Source: Sphaerospermopsis aphanizomenoides BCCUSP55 (lineage in GTDB: Bacteria > Cyanobacteriota > Cyanobacteriia > Cyanobacteriales > Nostocaceae). Taken from it: a stretch of 33,130 nt of DNA. Of this stretch, positions 1 to 10,300 are shown one piece after another; the first letter of the stretch is position 1, and every line of letters starts with the position of its first letter. The notes under the pieces were generated by a model. The model was not told the origin of the DNA and made no database searches. It saw only the letters and a program-made list of their open reading frames with translations. Where the stretch lies: the NCBI RefSeq assembly GCF_001586785.1, contig NZ_LUFH02000071.1, positions 1 to 33,130 on the forward strand, given 5' to 3'. The position numbers and the translations under genes were made by a program.

Positions 1-36
1 GTGATGGGGTGATGGGGTGATGGGGTGATGGGGTGA
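1..36. repeat. 8-bp tandem repeat (GTGATGGG x4.5)
   Basis: Four full copies of GTGATGGG plus GTGA at the left edge of the window; the array may continue outside it. This is a short tandemly repeated repetitive (STRR) sequence of the kind common in filamentous cyanobacterial genomes. No coding role is apparent. Confidence 0.9.
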
Positions 37-50
37 ATAAATTTCTATCT

Positions 51-78
51 GTCACCTGTCACCTGTCACCTGTCACCT
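51..78. repeat. Heptamer array (GTCACCT x4)
   Basis: Four perfect GTCACCT units ending one base before the stop codon of the site-2 protease gene. Its exact reverse complement, four AGGTGAC units, lies just upstream of the same gene at 1626-1653, so the gene is bracketed by a perfect 28 bp inverted repeat. Confidence 0.9.
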
Positions 79-79
79 A

Positions 80-1567
80 TTACCCTATTCCCAACTTTCC
101 AGCTAAAGCGGGTGTTAAAGGTAAAAGAGTGGCAATCATCAAGAATAAAGCCAAAAGACCCAAAGCGGCTCTCGCGTCGTCGGGTTCAGAGATTTCATTC
201 AAACTGGGACGTTCTAAGTCCCTTTGTAAGAATAAAATTACGATTGCCCAATACATCGCCAGAGTATTACCCAGAGATACCACAGCCAGCAAAATTAAAG
301 TTGCAAATGTCGCCCGTCCTGCGGTTTTACGTCCATAAATTGCCTGGACAATACGCCCTCCATCCAGTTGTCCCGCTGGCATTAAGTTTAAAGCTGTGAT
401 CACTAACCCCAACCAACCAATGATGACTAGAGGATGAACATTTACCAAAGGTGTTTGTAAGGCCGAACCCAGGACAACCCGTGCCAAACTGCCTACTAAA
501 ATAGAACCTTGGAAAAATTTATTGGGTAATTGAAATAAACTACCTGGGTGGGAAAGTAACAAACCTGTCACCAGCATGATCAAAGAGACAATACCACCAA
601 AAGCTGGCCCTGCCAAAGCAATATCAAATAATGCCTTACGGTTGGGTAATAGAGACTCAAAGCGAGTAATTGACCCAAAAGATCCAATTTGCACTGCTGG
701 TAGGAAAAAAGGCCAACTCAGACGGACTTGATGCTTACGTGCCAACCACCAATGACCAATTTCATGAGCGATCAAAATTGTAAATATTCCCAAGCCAATG
801 GGTAAAGCTTCAGAAACTCGTGATGGGGTGGCGAATAGATCAAAATTTAGTAATAAACCTGCTGCTTCTAAATTGGTGGCAATTGTTGCTACCAAGAGAA
901 TCACCGCAAATGCCTTTTGTGGTAACTGCATCGGCCGTGGGTCAGTGCGACTAGGCAGAACAATCATCACAGGTTTACCATCTGTGTTTTCTACTAAAAA
1001 CAGGCGATATTTATCACCTAAACGGCCTTGCAAACTTTTGGTAAGCCGGTTGTGAACTTCTTCTGGTTCTCCCCGCAAGTTACCTTTGAAAATTGCTCCT
1101 TCTTGATAGGGGATGGTTTCTGTGGCGAAAAATGTATCTATACCGAAAATACCTTTAATGGCATTTAAATCTTCTTCCGGTATTGTGATTGCTTCCAGTT
1201 TTACTTCGGTAATAACTACTGGATTATTATTTTGTGTGGCTTCTTGTGTAGCTTCACTTGCAAGTCTTTCTGTTGCCCGTTGCTTAAGAATGGCATCTTG
1301 ACCAGCATTGCGTAACTGTCTACCTAAGAAAATATACACGCCGGCAGAAGCAACCACTAATAACAATATTCCCGCTATATTGAGATAAATTCCAGCGGCA
1401 AACAAGCCAAAAAACAACAGCCAAGGAGCCATTAATACTACAGACTGTAACCAGGCTAAGATACCCAGCTTACCAAAAGGTCTGGCGCGATAAAAGCCCC
1501 AACCTAAAATTCCGAACGCTACCAGCACAACTGCTGCAATTATAGGAGTTTCTGATGAAGTAAACAT
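80..1567 (-). CDS. Site-2 protease family intramembrane metalloprotease (EGY1-like, M50)
   Basis: Predicted polytopic membrane metalloprotease that cleaves substrates within or near the bilayer. The zinc motif HEIGH is at residues 268-272 (start at 1567), and the third zinc ligand is D402 in NLMPAGQLDGG, the LDG motif of M50 proteases. The N-terminal half has two hydrophobic segments and a soluble stretch with GNLRG, a motif known from plant and cyanobacterial EGY proteins. At about 495 residues it has the expected length. The reading frame can also open at a TTG at 1603, but the ATG at 1567 is preferred although its GGAG lies directly against it. The substrate is unknown; cyanobacterial S2Ps are linked to regulated proteolysis of membrane regulators. 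It is flanked on both sides by inverted heptamer arrays and looks monocistronic. Confidence 0.9.
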   Translation of the reverse strand: MFTSSETPIIAAVVLVAFGILGWGFYRARPFGKLGILAWLQSVVLMAPWLLFFGLFAAGIYLNIAGILLLVVASAGVYIFLGRQLRNAGQDAILKQRATERLASEATQEATQNNNPVVITEVKLEAITIPEEDLNAIKGIFGIDTFFATETIPYQEGAIFKGNLRGEPEEVHNRLTKSLQGRLGDKYRLFLVENTDGKPVMIVLPSRTDPRPMQLPQKAFAVILLVATIATNLEAAGLLLNFDLFATPSRVSEALPIGLGIFTILIAHEIGHWWLARKHQVRLSWPFFLPAVQIGSFGSITRFESLLPNRKALFDIALAGPAFGGIVSLIMLVTGLLLSHPGSLFQLPNKFFQGSILVGSLARVVLGSALQTPLVNVHPLVIIGWLGLVITALNLMPAGQLDGGRIVQAIYGRKTAGRATFATLILLAVVSLGNTLAMYWAIVILFLQRDLERPSLNEISEPDDARAALGLLALFLMIATLLPLTPALAGKLGIG

Positions 1568-1625
1568 CTCCAAACCTTTGCTATTGAGATCAAGCCAGAA
1601 CAAGTCCGGTTTTCATAGATATAGC

Positions 1626-1653
1626 AGGTGACAGGTGACAGGTGACAGGTGAC
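1626..1653. repeat. Heptamer array (AGGTGAC x4)
   Basis: Four perfect AGGTGAC units about 60 bp upstream of the site-2 protease start, the reverse complement of the array at 51-78. The same unit recurs between the two RND efflux genes at 7254-7288 and as a single copy near 15576. Confidence 0.9.
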
Positions 1654-2000
1654 AGTGTCAACAGGCATAAATTCCGCGCTCACTGCACGTACTCTTCTCA
1701 AAGAATACTATATATTTGTAAATATTGAGCTTTGTTGACAAATTACATTTTTTATGATATATTCGCTGTTTTTAAATAAAAGCCTTTCCCTTTAGCAAGA
1801 GATAATTTTCAATTGTTTATTATTCATTGTCAATTGTTGACAGCCTATTATAGCAATTCCCATTCCAGTGAGGTACAAGAATTAATAATTAAACGCAGAT
1901 GTACGCAGATAAACGCAGATATTTTTCTACCTCATTAGAGTCAGAAACGCTATATTGATGGTTTTCTTCTTTCTTGGTGATGGCTGAATGCTTACATATT
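1654..2000. other. Gene-free gap between the protease and the PAS kinase
   Basis: An AT-rich gap upstream of the protease and downstream of the kinase, both on the minus strand. No convincing open frame was seen. It contains a threefold ACGCAGAT-type decamer array at 1891-1920 and should hold the protease promoter, but no clear -35/-10 pair could be assigned. Confidence 0.6.
1891..1920. repeat. 10-bp tandem repeat (AAACGCAGAT-type x3)
   Basis: Three units AAACGCAGAT, GTACGCAGAT, AAACGCAGAT. The same unit, in a different phase, forms a threefold array at 32497-32526. Confidence 0.9.
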
Positions 2001-5000
2001 TTAGTTACGAAATTTTGGCTGAGTCATGGGAATTTCAATCACAAATTCTGTACCTTCTCCCACGGTAGAATGACAAGATAAATTACCTTGATGTCTATCT
2101 ACGATGATTTTGTAACTAATAGAAAGTCCCAAACCTGTGCCTTTACCAACTTCTTTAGTTGTAAAAAAGGGGTCAAATAATTTGGGTATAATTTCTTTTG
2201 GTATTCCTAAACCATTATCCCAAATGCGGATAGCTAATCGAGAATTATCAATTTTTTCAGTAATAATCTGAATTTCTCTTTTATTATTAAGTAATTTTAC
2301 ATCTTCTAAAGCATCAATGGCATTACTCAAAATGTTCATAAACACTTGATTTAATTGCCCCGGATAACATTGAATTAATGGTAAGTCTCCATAATTTTTA
2401 ATGACTGCTATTTCTGAATAATTTGGCTTGGCTTTCAGACGATTCTGCAAAATCATTAAGGTACTATCTATGCCTTCGTGAATATTAGCTTCCTTGAATT
2501 CTGCTTCATCTAAACGAGAGAAATTGCGTAATGACAGGACAATTTCTCTAATCCTGTCCGTTCCTACAAGCATTGAATTCAGCAGTTTTAGTAAATCTAC
2601 TTTTAAAAAGTCTAATTCGATACTAGCAATTTTTTCTTGAATTTTTGCTGGCGGTTTAGGGAAGTATTGTTGGTATAACTCTAGGAGGCTGAATAAATCT
2701 TTTACATAATCCTGAGCGGGGAAAATATTACCATGAATAAAGTTAACTGGATTGTTAATTTCATGAGCAATACCAGCTACCATATTACCAAGAGAAGACA
2801 TTTTTTCAGTATGAATCAGTTGGATTTGTGTTTGCTGAAGCTCCCTGAGAGCATTTTCGAGATTTTTAGTTTGTTGTTGTAGCATAATTTCTGAATTTTT
2901 CAGTTCGGTGATATTTGTTGCTACCCCTAAAATTTGCTTAACTTGACCATTGCTACTACGATTAAAAACTGTGTCCCGACTATATAACCAGCAGCATTGA
3001 CCATTTGCTTGTTGCATTCGATATTCAAGTTTTAATATTTCTCCATCTGCAACATTGGTAAATTTTTGGAAATGTTCTAAAACATTTTTTTCATCTTCTG
3101 GATGAATAATTGTAGACATTAAATGTACTCCCATTTGTTGAATTTCTGTTTGGGAGTAACCAAGCAAATTAGTAATTTCCCTGTTCACGTAAATGTTACG
3201 CTGCTCTTCTAAATCAAAAATATAAATAATGTTGGGAGAAAAATTAGCAATACGTTCGATAAAGTGCTGACTTTCTTGCAGTGCTTCTTCCGCTTTTCTC
3301 CGCTCGGTAATATTCATGGTTGTCCCTACGATGCGATAAGCCTTACCGTCGCTATCTTTGATAGGATTGAGAGTAGTTAGCCACCAAGTAGGCTCATTTT
3401 TGATGGTGAGAAATTCTTCGTAGCTAATGGTTGTACCAGATTCTATACAATCTTGATAGCGTTTACGTACCGTTGCTCCTTCTATTTCCCCATGTAAATG
3501 TTCTGGTGGTTTGCCCATTAAATCTGCTTGACGGAAACCTGTTAATTTTTCTCCTGAAGGATTATAGCCAGCAAAAGAAAAATCACCATTTTCTAAAACA
3601 TTAATTACAAATATAATGTGGGGAACACCTTCATAAATACTGCGAAGAAATGCTTCTTTTTCCTGTATTTGTGCTTCCGCTTGTTTTAATTCACTAATAT
3701 CAAAGAGACAACCATACCAAATTATAGTACCATCAGGTTGACGTTCTGGTTTAGCTATAGCTTTCACCCATTTTTGATGAACAGAAGGGGTATTAAGCCG
3801 CCACTCAGTTTTATAATTTTCTAGGGTTTGAGCAGATTGTAACATTGTTGCTTGGATGTCTACAATATCATCAGGATGAACAGAATTAAATATTAATAAT
3901 CCATCTTTTTTAAGTTCTTCAGGTTCTAATTCTAAAAATTCTCGACATCCAGAAGACACATAATAAAAAGACATTTCCCCATCAGTTGATAAATGAAGTT
4001 CATACATCATTCCTGGGACATTATCTGCTAATCTCTGTAACCGAGCTTCACTTTGATGCAAAGCAGCTTTACGTTTTTCAACTTGATTTTCTAATTCTTC
4101 ATTGAGTTTTTTTAGTGCTGCTTCTGCCTGTTTACGTGCCGTAATATCTAGCAAGACACCACAAAAAACAATTTCTCCTTCTGCGCTTCTGGTTGGTGTT
4201 GAATCTCCTTGCCACCAAACAATTTCACCATTAGGTTTGATTAATCGTCCTTCATAATGCCAAGGGGTAGAATTTTCGACAGCTTCTACTCCTGACGCAA
4301 TATAATTATTAATATCTTCTGGATGGATAATAGCGTGAAAGTGATTTAAATCTTGCATGACTTCACTAGCTGTAATTCCCGCCAATTCCCAGATATAATC
4401 ACTAATATAATCTACTGTCCAAATACCATTGCGGTTGGTGAATTGAAAAATTGCTCCTGGGAGATTAGTAGCAATATCTCTTAAACGTCTTTCACTATTT
4501 GCTAAAGCTATTTCTGCTTGTTTACGCTTGGTAATTACCTCTGTGAAGATGATAATTCCACCGATTTCATTTGGGTTTTGATACCAAGGATGTATTTCCC
4601 ATTTTACCCATTCCATTGTGCCATCAGCACGAAAAAATTGATCTTCTTCACATTTCTCAAATGCACCTTTTAAACAGCGTTGGTGAATTTCTCGCCAACA
4701 TTGGGGAAGATTTGGGAAAATTTCATAGTGACTGTGTCCGATAATTTCTTCATTATCTAAGCCATAATCTTCTCGCCAGCGACGATTTGCTAGTACATAG
4801 CGCATCTGAGAGTCAAGTATAGCGATCGCTGCGGGCGTATATTCCAAAAATAAACTCATCTGCTCATGGTTATACTTGACAGGAGCAGATAACTGGCCTT
4901 GACTCAAACTGTCTACTGTTTGACGTAGATGGACGAGTTCCTGTTGTAGAGATTCATAGGTATTTTTATCTACAGTGATCAGATCACCAGTCATAGTTTT

Positions 5001-5057
5001 GTTGTTTGCCTGTTCAGAGTCGGAAATTGAGTTTATAGTTCTAACAAGCATAGACAT
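2001..5057 (-). CDS. Multi-PAS sensor histidine kinase (five PAS domains, no receiver)
   Basis: Soluble sensor kinase of 1018 residues without a recognisable membrane segment. After an N-terminal leader come five consecutive PAS domains, at roughly 65-180, 185-310, 335-455, 465-590 and 595-720, each closed by a PAC-type ending such as ITKRKQAE, ITARKQAE, ITERRKAEE. A coiled coil (about 725-750) leads to the phosphoacceptor box AHEINNP with H765. The ATPase part shows the N box around N908-N912, the G1 box DNGLGI from D947, the F box FDPFFTTK and the G2 box GKGTGLGLS. This arrangement is typical of HPK4-like cyanobacterial kinases. No response regulator is adjacent, so it is an orphan. The signal is unknown; the PAS domains could bind haem, flavin or small ligands. 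ATG codons at 5057 and 5051 are both usable and the ribosome site is weak. Confidence 0.92.
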   Translation of the reverse strand: MSMLVRTINSISDSEQANNKTMTGDLITVDKNTYESLQQELVHLRQTVDSLSQGQLSAPVKYNHEQMSLFLEYTPAAIAILDSQMRYVLANRRWREDYGLDNEEIIGHSHYEIFPNLPQCWREIHQRCLKGAFEKCEEDQFFRADGTMEWVKWEIHPWYQNPNEIGGIIIFTEVITKRKQAEIALANSERRLRDIATNLPGAIFQFTNRNGIWTVDYISDYIWELAGITASEVMQDLNHFHAIIHPEDINNYIASGVEAVENSTPWHYEGRLIKPNGEIVWWQGDSTPTRSAEGEIVFCGVLLDITARKQAEAALKKLNEELENQVEKRKAALHQSEARLQRLADNVPGMMYELHLSTDGEMSFYYVSSGCREFLELEPEELKKDGLLIFNSVHPDDIVDIQATMLQSAQTLENYKTEWRLNTPSVHQKWVKAIAKPERQPDGTIIWYGCLFDISELKQAEAQIQEKEAFLRSIYEGVPHIIFVINVLENGDFSFAGYNPSGEKLTGFRQADLMGKPPEHLHGEIEGATVRKRYQDCIESGTTISYEEFLTIKNEPTWWLTTLNPIKDSDGKAYRIVGTTMNITERRKAEEALQESQHFIERIANFSPNIIYIFDLEEQRNIYVNREITNLLGYSQTEIQQMGVHLMSTIIHPEDEKNVLEHFQKFTNVADGEILKLEYRMQQANGQCCWLYSRDTVFNRSSNGQVKQILGVATNITELKNSEIMLQQQTKNLENALRELQQTQIQLIHTEKMSSLGNMVAGIAHEINNPVNFIHGNIFPAQDYVKDLFSLLELYQQYFPKPPAKIQEKIASIELDFLKVDLLKLLNSMLVGTDRIREIVLSLRNFSRLDEAEFKEANIHEGIDSTLMILQNRLKAKPNYSEIAVIKNYGDLPLIQCYPGQLNQVFMNILSNAIDALEDVKLLNNKREIQIITEKIDNSRLAIRIWDNGLGIPKEIIPKLFDPFFTTKEVGKGTGLGLSISYKIIVDRHQGNLSCHSTVGEGTEFVIEIPMTQPKFRN

Positions 5058-5938
5058 TTATCTCATGCTGTTTATTTGTCGGGAATAACCCCGACTGGGC
5101 GGACTACAACGCCCCCTATATCTAGACTAAACGCTGTCGGGACTACTTTTCTGAAAATATTCAAACTACCATCCACATCGGCATAAATCAATTAATGGCA
5201 ATCATAGATTGGGCGAAGTTTTACAACACCATTTCACGAAAACCCTGATCCAAATCACTTCCCCTACACTCCAACTTCTCCTGCTTGCTATATGTATCAA
5301 TTTTAAAGTGAAACGGTATTACTTTTTATATAGGACTCCTATTTGATGATTGATAGCTTGCGTGGCGTAGCCATACAAAACTCCGTACACCTAAATCTTC
5401 TACAACCCTTTTGCCTTTTGCCTCTTGCCTCTTGCCTGCCTACACAAGTATTTATGGCTTACGCCACGCTGCGCTATCAGGAATCAAACCGGATGCCTAT
5501 AGTTCCCCATTACGGCAACCAAATAAAATCATTGGCGTGAATATTTCTTCTCATAATATTTTCATAATTTTAGCCAATTGATGCGGTAATATTTGAGCGA
5601 TAGTTTTGCACCCATTCAATAAATGTTGATGAGAGAAATAAAAATCTTGTGATTTATGTCTTGGGTGCATTTTGCTAACTGCTAAATGCTGACTGCTGAA
5701 TGCTTACGGTTTTTCTTGTCCTTTTACCCTGACTTTTTAAGAGCAAAATCCAGACAAGTATAAAGTCCTATATAATTGAACTTTGGGTAGATTGTAAAAA
5801 ATTATCAATATTGTATATTTATATGAACTAACACAAAATGTTTTTGAGTGCCTCATGCTAAATGAGTAATTTCCAGAGCAACTGAATATAGATCCAGATA
5901 GAGTTTTAAGTATTCATTCCGGCAAATATATATTACCC
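5058..5938. other. 880-bp gene-free gap rich in inverted repeats
   Basis: Divergent spacer between the PAS kinase (minus) and the RND adaptor (plus). No credible gene was seen. It holds a small hairpin at 5078-5095 (GTCGGG/CCCGAC, six-base loop) in the kinase leader, a large imperfect palindrome at 5352-5478, and an outer 11 bp inverted repeat TATATAGGACT at 5327-5337 matched by AGTCCTATATA at 5764-5774. Promoters for both flanking genes must lie here, but none could be assigned. Confidence 0.6.
5352..5478. repeat. Long imperfect palindrome (GGCGTAGCCAT family)
   Basis: The left arm at 5352-5375 and right arm at 5453-5478 are reverse complements apart from small indels; the shared core is GCGTGGCGTA followed by GCCATA. 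The 77-bp spacer contains TTGCCTCTTGCCT-type repeats. A related half-site, TTGGCGTAGCCATT, lies near 30998-31010. This looks like a dispersed cyanobacterial palindromic repeat. The weak open frame across it (65 codons) is made of repeat sequence and is not considered a gene. Confidence 0.75.
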
Positions 5939-7255
5939 ATGACATCCCCTGAGTCTAAAACAGATATTCCAGATATTCCCCAGTCATCGTTTCCGCCACC
6001 ATTCAAATCACAACGGTGGCTCAGATTATTGATAGCTTTAGTCCTGATCATTGGAGGTGGCGGAGCTATAGCTTGGAAATTGCTCACTCCTCATCACCCA
6101 AGTCCAGCCATAGCTAATGCGCCCCCTCCTGGAGTCAAAGTAAAATTATCTACAGCAAAAACAGGTACAGTCGAGGATACAACAGAGTATATTGCTAGTT
6201 TAGAATCCAGGCGCTCAGTTAATCTCCAACCCAGGATTCAAGGTCAAGTCACTCAGATATTTGTCAGGTCAGGAGATCCAGTCTCAGATGGTGCAGCCAT
6301 CATGCAAATAGATGCTCGGCAGCAACAGGCCGCAGTTAATAGTTTATCCGCTGCTGCTCAAGTAGCAAAAGCACAACTAGAAAATGTTCGTGCTACCCTC
6401 CAATCTCTGGAAGCAGAGAAGATCGGCAAGGTGGCTGATGTCAACTTAAACCAGCAGGAATATAACCGCTATTCTCAGTTAGCTGTTCAAGGCGCTGTAT
6501 CTATTCAAACTAAGGATTTGTATGCTAACAGGTTAGCTACAGCAAAAGCTGAACTCAACGCTATTAATTCTCGGATTCAAGCCCAAAAAGCTACCATATC
6601 CCAAGCAGAAAAATCCTTAGAACAAGCTGACGCAAATATTAGACAACAACAAATTGAACTTCAGTATTACAAAATCACTGCTCCTTTTAGTGGCACAATT
6701 GGAGATATCCCTGTCAAAGTAGGCGATGTCGTCAATATTTCTACACCACTAGCTACTATTACGCAAAACCGACCTTTAGAAGTGAAAATCCCTGTGCCAC
6801 TGGAACGCGGACTACAATTGCGTCAGGGACTACCAGTAGAACTAATGAATGCCCAAGGTCAAACTTTAGGGACTACCAAAATATTTTTTATCTCTCCCAA
6901 CATCAACAATAATTCTCAATCAATACTTGTGAAAGCACTTTATGATAATTCCGAAGGTCAGCTGCGAGCAGATCAATTAATTCGCGCCAGAGTGATTTGG
7001 GATCAGCGTTCTGGAGTTCTCGTTCCCACTACAGCTGTATCTCGGATAGCTGGAGAAAACTTTGTATTTTTAGCCCAAACAGAAAAATCGACCCAAGGAA
7101 ATTCCCAATTAATAGCCAAACAAAAACGAGTGAAATTAGGGGATCTTAAAGGTAATGATTACCAAATAATTGAAGGATTAAAAGCAGATGAAAAAATCAT
7201 TGTCTCAGGTGTACAAAATCTCAGAGATGGACTACCAATAATTCCGGAAAATTAG
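5939..7255 (+). CDS. RND efflux periplasmic adaptor subunit (HlyD/AcrA-type membrane fusion protein)
   Basis: A 438-residue adaptor linking an inner-membrane RND pump to an outer-membrane channel. After a proline-rich N-terminus comes a single membrane anchor (about residues 28-47), then half of a lipoyl/barrel-sandwich domain (SVNLQPRIQGQVTQIFV), a long alpha-hairpin of Gln/Ala-rich coiled coil (about 125-235), the second lipoyl half (YKITAPFSGTIGDIPVKVGD) and the beta-barrel and membrane-proximal domains ending in IVSGVQNLRDGLPI. It precedes the RND pump at 7394 on the same strand, so the two probably form an operon. No TolC-like gene is present, so the outer-membrane partner must be encoded elsewhere. 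The start at 5939 lacks a strong ribosome site but is the only sensible ATG before the anchor. Confidence 0.92.
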   Translation: MTSPESKTDIPDIPQSSFPPPFKSQRWLRLLIALVLIIGGGGAIAWKLLTPHHPSPAIANAPPPGVKVKLSTAKTGTVEDTTEYIASLESRRSVNLQPRIQGQVTQIFVRSGDPVSDGAAIMQIDARQQQAAVNSLSAAAQVAKAQLENVRATLQSLEAEKIGKVADVNLNQQEYNRYSQLAVQGAVSIQTKDLYANRLATAKAELNAINSRIQAQKATISQAEKSLEQADANIRQQQIELQYYKITAPFSGTIGDIPVKVGDVVNISTPLATITQNRPLEVKIPVPLERGLQLRQGLPVELMNAQGQTLGTTKIFFISPNINNNSQSILVKALYDNSEGQLRADQLIRARVIWDQRSGVLVPTTAVSRIAGENFVFLAQTEKSTQGNSQLIAKQKRVKLGDLKGNDYQIIEGLKADEKIIVSGVQNLRDGLPIIPEN

Positions 7256-7288
7256 GTGGCAGGTGACAGGTGACAGGTGACAGGTGAC
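7254..7288. repeat. Heptamer array (AGGTGRC x5) overlapping the adaptor stop codon
   Basis: One AGGTGGC unit followed by four AGGTGAC units. The array begins inside the TAG stop codon of the adaptor (7253-7255) and fills the first part of the spacer to the pump gene. Confidence 0.88.
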
Positions 7289-7305
7289 AGAAAGAAATTT
7301 CCCTA

Positions 7306-7393
7306 TTCCTTAATTACCAATTACCAATTACCTGATTACGAATTACGTTCGCAAAGCGTTTCCGAAGGAAATATTACGAATTACGAATTAATT
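7306..7393. repeat. ATTACC/ATTACG tandem repeats interrupted by a palindromic insert
   Basis: The rest of the adaptor-pump spacer consists of AATTACC units, then AATTACG units split by about 30 bp resembling dispersed Nostocales repeats (GCAAAGCGTTTCCGAAGG), and again AATTACG units up to the pump start codon. Reading this as coding would add 39 repeat-encoded residues to the pump, which is why the later start was chosen. Confidence 0.75.
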
Positions 7394-10300
7394 ATGTTTG
7401 TTGATTTTTTTATTAAGCGACCTGTATTTACCAGCGTCTGTGCTATTCTCATTTTGCTAGTAGGAACAATCAGTATTCCTACACTGCCTACAGCACAGTA
7501 TCCAGAAATTAGTCCGACGCAAATTATTGTCACTTCTAACTATGTTGGTGCTAGTGCAGAAGTTGTTGAAAACACTGTCACCTCTATTCTAGAGCGTCAG
7601 ATTAATGGTGTCGAAGGCATTAAATATATGACTTCGAGTAGTAGTAACGACGGTACTAGCACCATTACAGTAACTTTTGATGCTTCAAAGAATAAGGATA
7701 TTGCCGCAGTTGATGTTCAAAACCGGGTTTCTTTGGCTGAACCGCAGTTACCAGATGCTGTTAAACAAACGGGAGTTACTGTCAGTAAACAGTCTAACAA
7801 TATCTTGTTAGCAATTGGTTTATATAGTGAAAATCAGCAGTTTGATACTGTCTTTTTAAGTAATTATGCTGATTTATATATAGCTGATGCTCTGAAACGC
7901 ATTAAAGGTATAAGTGAGGCGCGAATTTTTGGTGAACGTCGTTATGCGATGCGTCTATGGCTAGATCCGAATAAACTAGCTAGTCGGAATTTGACTACCA
8001 GTGATGTGGTTGATGCTCTCAATGAGCAAAACTTTCAGGTGGGTATAGGACAAATTGGACAACAACCAGCCACAGATGGTCAAATGTATCAAATTGACTT
8101 GAGGGCAATTAGTAGGCTGACCGAACCACAGGAATTTGATAATTTAGTGATTAAAACTGCGGCTGATGGTAGTTTGATTAAATTGAAAGATGTCGGTAGG
8201 GCAGAACTTGGCGCTCAAAATTATAGTTCATTTCTGAGATTTAAGGGTCAAGAAGGTGTAGGGATAGGTATATTTCCGACACTGGATAGTAATTCTTTGG
8301 AAGTTACCAGGTCTGTAAAAAAGGAAATGGCGCGACTTTCCCAAAGCTTTCCCCCAGGGATGAAATATGAAGTTGCATTTGATACCACAACTATTATCGA
8401 AGGATCTTTAAAAGAAGTAATCAAAACTCTTGTAGAGGCGATCGCTCTGGTTGTTCTGGTAATTTTTATTTTCTTACAAGATTGGCGCACTACTTTAATT
8501 CCTGTTATCACTATTCCTTTGTCTTTAATTGGTACTTTTGCTTTCGTTAAAGCCTTTAATTTTTCCATTAACACCTTAACGATGTTTGGTTTAACTCTAG
8601 CAACAGGAATGGTAGTTGATGACGCGATTATTGTTGTAGAAAATATCTCCCGATTAATTCAAGAAGAAAAACTACCTCCCCGCAAAGCAGCTTCTGTCTC
8701 TATGGTTGAATTGACAGGGGCAGTAATTGCTACTTCTTTGGTATTAATGGCTGTGTTTGTACCTGTAGCCTTTTTCCCTGGTTCAACTGGACAAATTTAT
8801 AAACAATTTGCTCTGACTATTGCTTTTTCTATCGCTATTTCTACTTTTTTAGCTCTGACTCTTACACCTGCTCTGTCTGCTTTATTATTACGTCAAAGCC
8901 CCCCTCCTCGTGGTATTTTTGGCTTGATATTTGGCTTTATTAATGGTTTTTTAGCAGCCATGCAGCGTGGATATGAAAGTGTTTTACAAAAGTTAACGAG
9001 AATCAAGGCTATTGTTTTAATTGTATTTATCGCCTTAATCGGTTTCACAGGTTGGCTTTATTTGAATGTACCTACATCTTTTCTTCCTGACGAAGATCAA
9101 GGTTATTTCATCACTATTATTCAAGCACCAGAAGGTTCTTCACTGCAATACACCAGCAACGTGATGAGCAAAATAGAAACAGAAATTTTGAATATCCCAG
9201 AAGTGACGGGAACTTTTGCTGTTGGTGGCTTTAGTTTTAGTGGTAATACTGCTAATAGTGGCATAATTTTTAGTACACTAAAATCTTGGGATGAACGGAA
9301 AAAACCCAATCAGTCAGTACAGGCTATTATTGGTCAGTTAAGACAAAAATTTTTCAATATTACGGAAGCTAGTGTTTTCCCAGTTAATCCTCCAGCAATT
9401 CGCGGTTTAGGTAGTTTTAGTGGTTTCCAGTTTCAGTTACAAGATGTAGTGGGAACGAATAGTTTAAATTCCATGTTGGCAGTTGTCGGTCAATTTATGA
9501 TGCGGGGTAATCAAACTCCGGGACTGCAAGCTGTGTTTAGCACTTTTAAAGCTAATACACCGCAAATTATTATTGAAGTAGACCGCAGTAAAGCCAAATC
9601 TCTACAGGTTTCTATTGACGATATTTTTAGAACTCTACAAACCTATATGGGTTCAAGATATGTCAATGATTTTAATTTTCTCTCACGCACCTATCGGGTA
9701 TATGTCCAAGCAGATTCCCAATTTCGCTCTAATCCCAATGATATCAATTCCTTATATGTGCGTTCAGAAAATGATCAAATGATTCCTCTGAGTAGTTTGG
9801 TGAAATTGACTTCAACAACCGGACCGCAAACTATTAATCATTACAACTTATTCCGTTCTATTGAAATTAATGGTTCTCCTGCTCCTGGTTTCAGTTCTGG
9901 ACAAGCAAACGCAGCGATGGAAAAACTAGCTAAGGAGATTTTACCCACCAGTATGGGTTATGAATGGTCGGGTATTGTAGCTGAGGAAAAAGAATCTGGT
10001 GGACAAGCACCAATAATTTTTGGTTTGGGTTTAATTTTCGTGTTTTTGGTGTTAGCTGCTCAGTATGAAAATTATGTTGATCCTTTGATTATTATGCTCT
10101 CAGTTCCATTGGCTATTATGGGGGCTTTAGCATCACAATCTTTACGGGGTTTAAGTAATGATGTATTCTGCCAAGTAGGGTTAGTAATGTTAATTGGTTT
10201 GGCCAGTAAAAACGCGATTTTAATTGTGGAATTTGCTAACCAGTTACGAGAACAACAGGGTTTCTCAATTACTAAAGCTGCTGTTGAAGCTGCACAAGGC

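Noticed and set aside
33-399. Plus-strand open frames of 95-101 codons
   Set aside because: They are antisense to the C-terminal half of the site-2 protease, whose catalytic motifs are intact, and begin in tandem repeats.
5343-5540. A 65-codon open frame upstream of the RND adaptor
   Set aside because: It is made almost wholly of the dispersed palindrome and TTGCCTCT repeats; no protein pattern.
7277-7393. An N-terminal extension of the RND pump
   Set aside because: It is encoded by STRR arrays; typical RND proteins start at MFVDFFIKRPVF.
8248-8574. Minus-strand open frame inside the RND pump
   Set aside because: It is antisense to conserved transmembrane segments of the pump and has no ribosome site or family pattern.
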